Assembly (NCBI GenBank): GCA_947495985.1
Contig: CANMBD010000002.1
Coordinates: 186,001 to 250,000, forward strand
DNA from: an uncultured Sphingomonadaceae bacterium
GTDB taxonomy: Bacteria > Pseudomonadota > Alphaproteobacteria > Sphingomonadales > Sphingomonadaceae
Length of the DNA stretch: 64,000 nt
Direction of reading: 5' to 3'
The notes below the pieces were generated by a model. The model worked only from the letters and a program-made list of their open reading frames with translations. It was not told the origin of the DNA and made no database searches. Of the stretch, positions 55,398 to 63,591 are shown in pieces (position 1 is the stretch's first letter; every line of letters starts with the position of its first letter). Both the position numbers and the translations under genes were made by a program.

Positions 55398-56561
55398 TTA
55401 GACGTTTAGGATGAACGATTCCACCGGCCATCTGGGTGACGGTTCAGGCGAAGCGGCATAGCCGAAGCGGAAAAAGCCCTGAACTCTGGCTGGCAGGGTC
55501 ACCCCAAGATAGTCATGATATTGACCATACAGATCAGCCATTTCCGGAAATTCCTGTAATATCTGGCTGACCGGATGCATCGCCAGACCCAGGGCAGTCG
55601 CGGCCTGATTGATCCGCACCCAGGCCGCACCGGACTGCAATTGTGCCCTCCGACTGTTGTCTGGCGAGATCAACCAGCCGAAGCTGCTCGTATTGTCCAG
55701 TATCCCCTTGTACATGGAAATTCCGGAATCATAAGCGGTCGACCCTTTTGTCGCGAGCTCTTCACGTGAGACAACGCCGCCCAGTCGCAACGCCTCCATC
55801 ATTGGTCCACTCATATCGATGCCGTCCGGATTGGCATTTACCTCGGCCGCGCCAATCCGCATCAGATCAACACTCTCTTTTTGGGTGCGTGCCACATCAT
55901 ATTCCACCGACCAGGCCTGCCAGTTCAGCTCCCGCAATCTGGCGACCCGCTCCGTATCGCTGGTCGCTTCAAGGGATATCAACGGTTCCGCTTGCTCCGC
56001 AAAGGCCATGTTCTGCAGCTTGGCAAATGTCGCGTCGTCAACGCTGCGCGGCGAAAAAGCTTCCTTGGTGCTACGGCGGTTCAGTATTGTGCCGAATAGC
56101 GGATCGCGCGGAACCGATGGATCCTTGATCATTTTTACCGATGCTATGGGACGGTTGTCGAGAACCGGTTCAGGTTCGCCTTCCGGGAAAGGCATGATTT
56201 CTGCCCGATAGCCTTTTTCGGCCGCCGCCTGCCGAAACAATTCCAGAAATGTACCGAAGCCGATGGTGATCTGACGATTGGGCGGGTCGGTATGGGGCAA
56301 ACGTTTGTCGAGATCGCAATAGACTGTGAAACTGTCATCGCCCACCAGCTTCACTTGCCAGGGCTGACGATTATGGGGATTGGGTGCGAGAATAGCATAA
56401 GCCAGTGCATCAAGCCGCGGATCTCCAAAACCCGTTGCTGCCTGTGTCCAGGGCTCCTGTGCCTTGGCAATTGAGCGTGTTCCAACATAAGCGCCGAAAC
56501 CACCACCGAGCAGCACAAGCGATGCACCACCGGTTACCAGGACCTGTCTGCGGGAAATCAT
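55398..56561 (-). CDS. Tat-exported nitroreductase-family protein (Acg-like)
   Basis: 387 residues. Twin-arginine signal MISRRQVLVTGGASLVLLGGG. FMN-binding-type region APNPHNRQPWQVKL (near 59) and RRSTKEAFS (near 161) are features of the large Acg/nitroreductase group, which can bind FMN without classic reductase activity. Periplasmic location is inferred from the signal. Expressed with the marR gene downstream. Confidence 0.87.
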   Translation of the reverse strand: MISRRQVLVTGGASLVLLGGGFGAYVGTRSIAKAQEPWTQAATGFGDPRLDALAYAILAPNPHNRQPWQVKLVGDDSFTVYCDLDKRLPHTDPPNRQITIGFGTFLELFRQAAAEKGYRAEIMPFPEGEPEPVLDNRPIASVKMIKDPSVPRDPLFGTILNRRSTKEAFSPRSVDDATFAKLQNMAFAEQAEPLISLEATSDTERVARLRELNWQAWSVEYDVARTQKESVDLMRIGAAEVNANPDGIDMSGPMMEALRLGGVVSREELATKGSTAYDSGISMYKGILDNTSSFGWLISPDNSRRAQLQSGAAWVRINQAATALGLAMHPVSQILQEFPEMADLYGQYHDYLGVTLPARVQGFFRFGYAASPEPSPRWPVESFILNV

Positions 56562-56588
56562 ATCCGAATCTCCATATTCATCTAATAT

Positions 56589-56600
56589 ATAGATATCTAT
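56589..56600. promoter_or_regulatory. Candidate MarR operator palindrome
   Basis: ATAGATATCTAT, a perfect 12-bp palindrome about 28 bases upstream of the nitroreductase-marR start. MarR proteins bind such short palindromes, so autoregulation is plausible. Confidence 0.45.
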
Positions 56601-56854
56601 GTTTATGTGATGCAGATGTCAACGCCAACGGACCTGAAAACCGTGGTTATATTTCTCTGGACAAATTACCCATAGGGCAGATCGCGTGATTCAACTCGTC
56701 TGGTGTTAAGGGCAGAACAACTGTCTTTGCTATCATCGGGGCACCGGAAATCTTTAAGGTATAAGCACCCTTCAAGACCAGCTTTAACCTGGCTTTAGGC
56801 TATATTCAAATGGCCTGAAAAGGGTCGAAAAGTGGAACGAGTGGTGACTGGCTG

Positions 56855-56870
56855 TTAACACTTTTTTAAC
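56855..56870 (+). promoter_or_regulatory. CtrA box upstream of the 97-aa protein gene
   Basis: TTAACACTTTTTTAAC matches TTAA-N7-TTAAC exactly, about 75 bases before ATG 56945. A further TTAA-N6-TTAAC half-spaced pair lies at 56879-56893, off-consensus by one base of spacing. Confidence 0.65.
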
Positions 56871-56944
56871 TTTTTAGTTTAATAAAGGTTAACGCAATCA
56901 AAGCGAGTGGGGCATACTTAATTTGATCTGGTCTGCGATAGAAA

Positions 56945-57238
56945 ATGACACCTGCTTACTCCCCCGAAGCACATTTGTCCGAGACGGAACGCTATGTTCT
57001 TGGATCGCTCAATCAAGCTTGGCCATCTGCTGCTACCATGACTCCGGATGTGATCGAATCACAGGAGGCTAGCAGCAATCCTGCGATGTTCGTCGATGCG
57101 GTTCAAACATTAAGCGACAATGGCATGATTTTATATGAGGCATTCCTGACGGGTCATGCTTCCGGGCCGCGCTTTCTTGATACAATGATCACCGCCCGCG
57201 GCAAGGCCGCCTTGCAGTCCACCGATATCGACGCGTGA
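56945..57238 (+). CDS. Small protein of unknown function, CtrA-box promoter
   Basis: 97 residues. No signal peptide or clear domain. Helical pattern (SETERYVLGSLNQAW, MFVDAVQTLSDNGMILYEAFL) compatible with a small winged-helix-like fold, but I do not assign it. A perfect CtrA box and TTAAC half-sites upstream suggest cell-cycle control. Convergent with the GAF-domain gene. Confidence 0.75.
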   Translation: MTPAYSPEAHLSETERYVLGSLNQAWPSAATMTPDVIESQEASSNPAMFVDAVQTLSDNGMILYEAFLTGHASGPRFLDTMITARGKAALQSTDIDA

Positions 57239-57293
57239 GGCCGACGAACCGTTAATTTGGCGCTGCGCGAAATTAAACAAAAAAGTTAACAAA

Positions 57294-57686
57294 TCAGGCG
57301 TGAACGACCGCAGAGGCTATGGCTGTAATATTTTTCAGCACGTCCAGTTCCTGGTCGCTTAACTCTCTGGCTTCATCACCGGCACAGGCGACCATACCAA
57401 TGGTCGAACCATCATCGTTACGCATCGGCACAGATGCGTAAAGTCCAAGATGCTGGGTCATCGCGCTGCGGGGACTGCCCAGTTGCTTTACATCGACGGC
57501 TGGATTGCTGGCCGCCCAGCTTTCATCACAGGCAATAGCAGCATGGGCGACGGACTGTACTGCACACCCTCCTTCGTCATGATCAGCTTCGTATAAAGTG
57601 ATGGAGGCGACGGGTGTACCAAGCAGTCTTGCTGTCAGATTGGCAAGCAGGTCCAGATCCTGTTCAACTGAATTATTCATATTCAT
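57294..57686 (-). CDS. Stand-alone GAF-domain protein
   Basis: 130 residues that are essentially one GAF domain: LLGTPVASITLYEAD (strands 1-2) and YASVPMRNDDGSTIGMVACAGDEARELSDQELDVLKNITAIAS at the C-terminus, the usual closing pattern. Likely senses a small ligand; no output domain is fused. Upstream 57687-57881 has TTAA-rich sequence including a TTAA-N8-TTAAC pair, off the CtrA spacing by one. Confidence 0.85.
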   Translation of the reverse strand: MNMNNSVEQDLDLLANLTARLLGTPVASITLYEADHDEGGCAVQSVAHAAIACDESWAASNPAVDVKQLGSPRSAMTQHLGLYASVPMRNDDGSTIGMVACAGDEARELSDQELDVLKNITAIASAVVHA

Positions 57687-57881
57687 ATTCGATTTGGAGC
57701 CCCCGATCTCAGATCGATTTACGGTAAAAACTTAAAAACTTTATTAACCATAGATGAACACGCCTAACGAGAATCTCCTCAGCCTCCAAATGACTATTTG
57801 TAACATGCCGTAAAGCAATTGAAAGATAAAGGTTTTTTTAAACTGATTCCTTTTTGTTAATGCTACGTTTATGTTGGCTTC

Positions 57882-59045
57882 ATGACAAATCCGTTAATTA
57901 AACCAGCATTATCTATCCTCGATTCGCTGATTTCTTTCGATACGACGTCGCGAAATAGCAACCTGCAACTGATCAGCTGGGTTGAGGAATATCTCGCGCA
58001 ATATGACATCAGTACCACGCGGGTGATTAATGCCGATGGGTCCAAGGCCAATCTCTATGCCACCATTGGTCCGGATGTCGCTGGCGGGGTCATCCTGTCG
58101 GGCCACAGCGATGTCGTACCGGTAGATGGACAAGACTGGTCGAGCGATCCGTTTGTGGTGACAGAGCGTGATGGCCTGCTGCATGGACGCGGAACCTGCG
58201 ACATGAAAGGCTTCATCGCGCTGGCCTTGGCCGCCGCTCCGATGCTTAAAGACGGCAAGCGTCCGGTCCATCTGGCAATCAGCTATGATGAGGAGGTTGG
58301 TTGTCTTGGCGCACCGGCCATGATTGAAGAGATGGTCGCAACCCTTCCCGACCCAGCTCTGGCGATCATCGGTGAACCGACAATGATGAAGACCATCACC
58401 GGGCACAAAGGCATTTGTGTCCATGAAGTCGAGGTGCTTGGCCATGAGGCCCATAGCAGCCTGACCCACCTTGGTATCTCCGCCAATATGGTGGCTATCG
58501 AGCTGATGCATGACCTGGCCGAGCTCGCGCGAGAGCTTTGGGAGACGGCCGACCCGAATTCGCCGTTCACGCCGCCGCACGCAACGCTTACTATTGGCAA
58601 GATGGATGGAGGCACTGCCGCCAACATATTGGCCCGGCGTGCGCATTTTATGTTTGATCTGCGATGCCCGCCCTCCGTCGACCCCGAAGCAGTTCTGGCA
58701 CCGTTCAAGAAAAAGGCCGCTGCTCTCGACACACAATTGAAAGAAGCCTTCCCCGAAACAGGGGTGCGCGTTGAACAGCTGTCCAACGCTCCGCCGCTTG
58801 GTCAATCCGGTTCAGAGGAGGCGGAAGCCTTTGTGCGAAAGCTGACCGGAGACAACACGCCAGCTGGTGTTGTTTCTTATGCCGCGGAGGCCGGGCAGTT
58901 CCAGCAAGCCGGTTGTCCAACCGTGGTTTGCGGGCCGGGGTCGATTGAGCAGGCCCATCAACCCAATGAATATATCAGCCTCGATCAGTTCAGCCGCGGC
59001 GCAGATTTTATGCTAAGACTGTCAGAAGAATTGCGGCAGGAGTAA
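57882..59045 (+). CDS. argE: Acetylornithine deacetylase-family (ArgE/DapE-like) metallohydrolase
   Basis: 387 residues of the M20 peptidase family. Metal ligands: His and Asp in LSGHSDVVPVDGQDW and GRGTCDMKGFIALALAAAP, Glu in ISYDEEVGCLGAP (near 130-140). Dimerisation lid about 180-295. The clade looks ArgE-like, so arginine biosynthesis is the default call, but the neighbouring SDR, nucleotidyltransferase and ATP-grasp genes make another deacylation substrate possible. The SDR gene follows 4 bases later. Confidence 0.87.
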   Translation: MTNPLIKPALSILDSLISFDTTSRNSNLQLISWVEEYLAQYDISTTRVINADGSKANLYATIGPDVAGGVILSGHSDVVPVDGQDWSSDPFVVTERDGLLHGRGTCDMKGFIALALAAAPMLKDGKRPVHLAISYDEEVGCLGAPAMIEEMVATLPDPALAIIGEPTMMKTITGHKGICVHEVEVLGHEAHSSLTHLGISANMVAIELMHDLAELARELWETADPNSPFTPPHATLTIGKMDGGTAANILARRAHFMFDLRCPPSVDPEAVLAPFKKKAAALDTQLKEAFPETGVRVEQLSNAPPLGQSGSEEAEAFVRKLTGDNTPAGVVSYAAEAGQFQQAGCPTVVCGPGSIEQAHQPNEYISLDQFSRGADFMLRLSEELRQE

Positions 59046-59049
59046 ACGC

Positions 59050-59856
59050 ATGACAAAACTCGGCAGCTACGCTGGACGCACCGCCGTGGTGACCGGCGCG
59101 GGCGACGGCATTGGCAAGATGCTGGCCGTCAAACTCGCAGAAGCCGGAATGACTGTCTGCGTTCAAGATATCCGCGAAGAAGCGGCCGCAACAGTGGCCC
59201 TGGAAATCGGCCGCAGCGCGTTTTCAATGACCTTCGATATTAGCGACCGCGACGCCGTTGCTTTGGCGGCACAGCATTTTGCCAACGAGCATGGCGATCT
59301 CGCCATGCTATGGATCAACGCGGGTGTAGGCGTTGGTGCGTCTGTGTTAGAGGGCAAGCCAGATCAGGTGCGCTGGGCCTATAATGTAAATGTGCTGGGC
59401 GCTATCTGGACGGCGCAATGCTTTGCTCCCCTGCTCAAAGGCGATCCCCGTCACGTCGGAATTACCGCCTCGACCGCTGCGCTGCGCGTGCCTGAAGGTG
59501 ACTTTCCGCTCTATGCCGCAACAAAGCATGGTACGATGGCGGTTGCCGAGGCGCTACGGGGGGAGCTGGCGGTTAAGGATATTGAGACCACCATATTGTG
59601 CCCCGGCCTGCTCAACACCGAAATATGGGACGGCGCCAAAGCCCGGCCCGAACGCTTTGGCGGCAAGCGGAGTATGGACCCGAAAATCGCCGGTATGTGG
59701 CGAAACGCCAAAACACCCGATGTCATGTGGCCGGACATTGAACGGGTTATTTCAGATGGCGGCGGCACATTGGTCTGCGCGACAGATGATGGCGGGACCC
59801 GCGCCGCGATGCGGCAGCGTATCGACGCCATTGAAAACGGCTTGGTTGAAATCTAG
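59050..59856 (+). CDS. Short-chain dehydrogenase/reductase
   Basis: 268 residues. NAD(P)-binding TGAGDGIGKM (near residue 14), WINAGVGVGAS (NAG motif), catalytic YAATKHG (YxxxK near 157) preceded by a Ser in ITASTA. Classic SDR. Starts 4 bases after the ArgE-like gene, so co-transcribed. Its stop overlaps the nucleotidyltransferase gene tail to tail by four bases. Substrate unknown. Confidence 0.92.
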   Translation: MTKLGSYAGRTAVVTGAGDGIGKMLAVKLAEAGMTVCVQDIREEAAATVALEIGRSAFSMTFDISDRDAVALAAQHFANEHGDLAMLWINAGVGVGASVLEGKPDQVRWAYNVNVLGAIWTAQCFAPLLKGDPRHVGITASTAALRVPEGDFPLYAATKHGTMAVAEALRGELAVKDIETTILCPGLLNTEIWDGAKARPERFGGKRSMDPKIAGMWRNAKTPDVMWPDIERVISDGGGTLVCATDDGGTRAAMRQRIDAIENGLVEI

Positions 59857-60665
59857 CCAGCGGTCTGACCGACCAGCCCGGACACAATGCGGTAAGACCG
59901 ATCATTATCCACATCAATCGCGTTCCGGCCATTGGCGAGCACAACCGGCTTAATGGTCAGGCCTATCCGCTTTGATATGCGCGCCATCGCACCAGGTAAG
60001 CTGATCCACCCCGAGCGCAGCAACAGTAGATTGATCAGGCCAAAACTGTCGACAATCCGACCCGCCTTTTTGGCAAATTGCCCACCACCGCGAAATATTT
60101 CGGCCGCTCTCAAGGCATAATGGCCGGAAAGGCCGTAGAGATTGCAATTGGAATAGCGATCATCCGAAAACTTGTAGAACCGTCGCTGGCCATCCGGGTG
60201 CGCTTTCAGCACAGCAGATTTCGGAGCCATTGCCAACGCAACGTCAGCATCCCCGTTCAGCATCTCGGCCATTGCATCAATAGCGCCAACTGTTAGCAAT
60301 GCATTATCTGCGGTTGTGATGATAGCTGGTCCATCCTGCATCTGCGCCATCGCTGCGATAACACTGTCGGCAAGATTATCGGAGGAAGCGATACACTGTA
60401 TCTGATCACTGCTGACTTCCAGCTGTCCCACAATAGAGGCAATGTCGTCAAATGCGTGCCGTTCAATTGATACCCGGATATCATTTACAAACGGATGGGA
60501 TGACAGGGTTTCCAGCACATGGGCGATTAGTGGCCTTCCGGCAGTCGGGATCAGGCATTTGTGCGAAACGTGATGGGCAAGGGCCAATGGATCAACTGTG
60601 CCCGGCCGTTGGGCTGCCAGAACGACCACATTCATCGGTGCAGGATTGTTCATATATATACTCAC
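59853..60665 (-). CDS. Nucleotidyltransferase-like protein (MobA/GlmU-type GT-A fold)
   Basis: 270 residues from GTG 60665, which overlaps the ATP-grasp stop as GTGA; ATG 60653 (MNNPAPMNVVV) is an alternative. NTP-binding start MNVVVLAAQRPG and KCLIPTAGRPLIAHVLETL, with AAQ in place of the usual LAAG. A second conserved region is IITTADNALLTVGAIDAM with Asp near the sugar/metal site. Activates some sugar or small molecule to a nucleotide conjugate; identity unknown. Translationally coupled to the ATP-grasp gene upstream. Confidence 0.83.
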   Translation of the reverse strand: MSIYMNNPAPMNVVVLAAQRPGTVDPLALAHHVSHKCLIPTAGRPLIAHVLETLSSHPFVNDIRVSIERHAFDDIASIVGQLEVSSDQIQCIASSDNLADSVIAAMAQMQDGPAIITTADNALLTVGAIDAMAEMLNGDADVALAMAPKSAVLKAHPDGQRRFYKFSDDRYSNCNLYGLSGHYALRAAEIFRGGGQFAKKAGRIVDSFGLINLLLLRSGWISLPGAMARISKRIGLTIKPVVLANGRNAIDVDNDRSYRIVSGLVGQTAG

Positions 60666-61708
60666 GCCGCAAGCGTCGTCCGCTCATCGATCATTCCTTG
60701 CCGGTGCATGCTTTCGGTCAGGATCGTTTCGATAAGCTCTGCATGGGTCCAACCAAGCTGCATGGATACCCAGCCGAAGGTTTTTTGTGACCACAGGTTG
60801 CAGTTGAGATTGGTCTCAAGGAAGATCAGCTCACCGGTTTCGGGATTGATGCGGAACTCAAACCGGCCATAGTCAAAAGGATGAAACACTTTCGCCATTT
60901 GCCGCGCCAGTTGGCCAATGCGGTTTGTCCACTCGGGATCGTCAAACAACACCATCTCATAACCGCCGTTACAATCTGTCAGATCCCGTTTTTCTGCGTA
61001 AGTTCGTAGCCGCCAAGGGTCCTCTTGTTGATTCATGAACATGGGGCAGAGAACCGGATGGCCACCCGACAGCATCATGGGTACTTCAATATCATGACCT
61101 GGAAGAAACGGCTCGACAATAGCATCATGCCCCTCATCGTGAATAGCGGCCACTGCCCTTGCGATACCCTGCCAATCACTGGCGTCGCGAACGCCCCAGC
61201 TGGCTGAGGAGGCATTGGGCTTGATCACCATCCGTTCGGCCATCGGGCAATCGGTCTCAAGAACCGGAGCACCGCGACGATATATCGCCCAAGGTGCCAT
61301 CGGCAGTCCACGAGCTTTGGCCTCCAGCTTGGCAAGATGCTTGTCATCCGAAAGTCCGCGCAAAATCGGTGACGCTCCCAGAAAAGGAATATCGAGCCGT
61401 GTGCAAAGCAGCGGCAGCAGCATCTCGCTGTTCAGGAAACCACCGCGATTGAGCAGCGGGAATATGAAATCGCAGCCGGGATGATCAAATAGCACTTCAT
61501 AGCTATCGGCCAGTGACAGGCTGATGCCAATATCTTCCAGCATAGCGCGGATTTCACGATGGTAGACCGCATGGTTGCCATCCTCATGATGCAGGCCTTC
61601 ACCTGCGAAAACATGTTTGGCGACCAGAAGCACGTGAATATTCGCCCTGATCTCAGGTGGAATCGATGCCTGACGCGGCGCTGCGAATCTGTTTTGTGCC
61701 CGAACCAT
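60662..61708 (-). CDS. ATP-grasp ligase of the D-Ala-D-Ala ligase fold
   Basis: 348 residues from ATG 61708; no good ribosome binding site precedes it, and a TTG at 61777 would add 23 unconserved residues. ATP-grasp core: DDKHLAKLEAKARGLPMAPW, RMVIKPNASSASWGV (glycine-loop equivalent), DAIVEPFLPGHDIEVPMM and FEFRINPETGELIFLETNLNCNLWSQ with metal-binding Glu and Asn. Likely joins a carboxylate to an amine. No peptidoglycan genes are nearby, so it is not the housekeeping Ddl. Coupled to a nucleotidyltransferase. Confidence 0.85.
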   Translation of the reverse strand: MVRAQNRFAAPRQASIPPEIRANIHVLLVAKHVFAGEGLHHEDGNHAVYHREIRAMLEDIGISLSLADSYEVLFDHPGCDFIFPLLNRGGFLNSEMLLPLLCTRLDIPFLGASPILRGLSDDKHLAKLEAKARGLPMAPWAIYRRGAPVLETDCPMAERMVIKPNASSASWGVRDASDWQGIARAVAAIHDEGHDAIVEPFLPGHDIEVPMMLSGGHPVLCPMFMNQQEDPWRLRTYAEKRDLTDCNGGYEMVLFDDPEWTNRIGQLARQMAKVFHPFDYGRFEFRINPETGELIFLETNLNCNLWSQKTFGWVSMQLGWTHAELIETILTESMHRQGMIDERTTLAA

Positions 61709-61829
61709 GGTGTAAAAATGACAAGGAGATGTTACGCCTTCACGACAGCCAGATGTATTTTCCGTTACGGAATGCAAGGCTTGTCGCTTTACCCGGAAAA
61801 ACTGGATTTTTGGCGGAAATTAGCCTATT

Positions 61830-62900
61830 ATGGCGCTCATGCCAGCCGTTAAAGCCGCCCGACCTACAGATGTTTTTTCCCGCGATGATTGGGCACGTTT
61901 GACGCGGATATCACCATTCCGAGGCCTTTGGTTGACCCTACATGGCTGGTTGACGACGGCGGCAGTTTTGGCGGGTACTGCATTGTTGTGGGATTGGCAA
62001 TGGCTAGCGGGCCTCATCGCCTTTCCCTTTGCTATCGCCATCGTCGGCGGGCGGCAATTGGGCCTTTCCATTTTGATGCACGAAGGCGCACATGGCCTGC
62101 TTCATCCCAATCGCAAGGTCAATAATTTCACCGGTCAATGGCTAACCGGTGCAGCAACAGGAAGCGATCTGCACAGCTACAGAGCCTATCACCTGACCCA
62201 TCACAAATACACACAGCAGCCGGAAGACCCCGATCTTGCGCTGTCAAAACCGTTTCCGACAACGCCCGCGAGCATGCGGCGCAAAGCCTTTCGCGATTTG
62301 ACCGGGCAAACTTTCTTGAAACAGCGCAGCGGTCAGATGGTCGCGGCATGGTTGGGCCTGAAGGCAATGCTGCAAGGCTCGCCTTTGACCGATGGTGATA
62401 GCAAGCGAGACACATCAGCAGGCACGGCGCTCAATCGCGGCGGTGCCGCCGGTGTCTCGGCCCCGGTAACAAATTTGGACGGAGCAGTGCGAACCACAAA
62501 GACGGTAGGGCGCTTCCTGCTCATCCAACTGATTGTCTTGGTTATCAGCCTGCTGACATTTGGCATTCTTCCCTTCCTGATCTGGATCATCGCACTCGCC
62601 ACGACCTTTCAGTTGTTCCTGCGCATCCGGAATATTGCTGAACATGCCTGCACCACAACCGGCAGCGAAGATCCGTTCACTCATGCCAGAACCACCTACG
62701 CGAACCTATGGGAACGCACGACGGTAGCGCCCTATTGGGTGAACTATCATAGCGAGCATCACCTTTTCATGGGCGTGCCATGCTATAATCTGCCAAAGGC
62801 GCACGCGCTGCTATTGGCAGAAGGTATGGACAAACGGATGACCATTGCGGACAGTTACCGGGACGTTTTGAAGCAGGTCACCCGGCCCGCCGCCGCCTAA
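61830..62900 (+). CDS. Membrane fatty acid desaturase family protein
   Basis: 356 residues. Four or so hydrophobic segments in two clusters (about residues 30-75 and 225-255). Histidine boxes: LMHEGAHGLLH (near 87), HLTHHKYTQ (near 123) and YHSEHHLFMGVPCYNLPKAH (near 307), the di-iron ligands of membrane desaturases and hydroxylases. Substrate not readable; lipids or carotenoid-like compounds are possible. An alternative start is ATG 61839. Divergent from the ATP-grasp gene. Confidence 0.9.
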   Translation: MALMPAVKAARPTDVFSRDDWARLTRISPFRGLWLTLHGWLTTAAVLAGTALLWDWQWLAGLIAFPFAIAIVGGRQLGLSILMHEGAHGLLHPNRKVNNFTGQWLTGAATGSDLHSYRAYHLTHHKYTQQPEDPDLALSKPFPTTPASMRRKAFRDLTGQTFLKQRSGQMVAAWLGLKAMLQGSPLTDGDSKRDTSAGTALNRGGAAGVSAPVTNLDGAVRTTKTVGRFLLIQLIVLVISLLTFGILPFLIWIIALATTFQLFLRIRNIAEHACTTTGSEDPFTHARTTYANLWERTTVAPYWVNYHSEHHLFMGVPCYNLPKAHALLLAEGMDKRMTIADSYRDVLKQVTRPAAA

Positions 62901-63577
62901 GCGGCAAATTTCCCCAGTTTGTCCGGCGTCAGATGGCCGGTCTTTGTCCAAGCCAAGCATCCTTCTTTGCTATAGGGCGTGTGCGTCCAGCCCGGCGGCG
63001 TGCGGTCCCAAGTGCCGGTGGGATAGTCGCCATGTTCGTCGGAGAGACTTCCTTCGAGTATAAAGGTTTCACTTCCTCCTTCATGGACATGCTCTGGATA
63101 GCTGCTGCCCGGCGCCCATCTTACAATCTTTACATCCTCGCCTTCAAAGTGATGCAGCCAGGCGAATTCCACGCCAGGCGCACCACCATCTTCAAATTCC
63201 AGTGCGTTAATGTCGAGTGAGAATTGCGTGGTATCGGCCGCGTCAAACTGGTGGAGCTTCACCAATATGATACAGCCATCCTGACTATGCGGTTTGTGGC
63301 TGGTCCCGATGGGATTGCGCACATAGGTGCCAGCCGGAAAATCACCATGCTCGTCAGAGAACACGCCTTCTACAACTAGAAACTCTTCGCCGCCGCTATG
63401 GACATGCGGATCGAAATAGCTGCCGGGGGCATAGCGCACCAGCGACGTTGCACGTGCAACCTCTCCGCCCACCCGGTCGAGCATCTTGCGCTCGACACCG
63501 GGCAGCGGAGAAGGAACCCATTTCATATCCTCCGGCCGCAGGACCACGGGCTTGTCAAAATCGGCATTGATCCTCAT
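62897..63577 (-). CDS. Two-domain cupin protein (ChrR-like cupin)
   Basis: 226 residues from ATG 63577, preceded by a GGAGG ribosome binding site. Two cupin domains with the metal motifs FDPHVHSGGEEFLVVEG...HGDFPAGTYVRNP (near 56-90) and YPEHVHEGGSETFILEG...HGDYPTGTW (near 165-200), so both appear able to bind metal. Similar to the cupin half of ChrR-type proteins, without an anti-sigma region. It overlaps the desaturase gene tail to tail by four bases; the GST gene lies upstream on the same strand. Confidence 0.88.
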   Translation of the reverse strand: MRINADFDKPVVLRPEDMKWVPSPLPGVERKMLDRVGGEVARATSLVRYAPGSYFDPHVHSGGEEFLVVEGVFSDEHGDFPAGTYVRNPIGTSHKPHSQDGCIILVKLHQFDAADTTQFSLDINALEFEDGGAPGVEFAWLHHFEGEDVKIVRWAPGSSYPEHVHEGGSETFILEGSLSDEHGDYPTGTWDRTPPGWTHTPYSKEGCLAWTKTGHLTPDKLGKFAA

Positions 63578-63591
63578 TTGCGATCCTCCAT

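Larger units (their letters stand above)
56562..56944. other. Divergent intergenic region, nitroreductase and 97-aa protein
   Basis: 383 bases with no credible gene. Contains a 12-bp palindrome ATAGATATCTAT at 56589-56600 near the nitroreductase start and a perfect CtrA box at 56855-56870, with extra TTAA half-sites. Nothing else nameable between 56610 and 56850. Confidence 0.6.

Noticed and set aside
57731..57752. CtrA box before the GAF gene
   Set aside because: The halves are separated by eight bases rather than seven, outside the consensus spacing.
57909..58805. 298-codon open frame antisense to the ArgE-like gene
   Set aside because: Overlaps a well-supported gene over its whole length with no domain of its own; a frame shadow.
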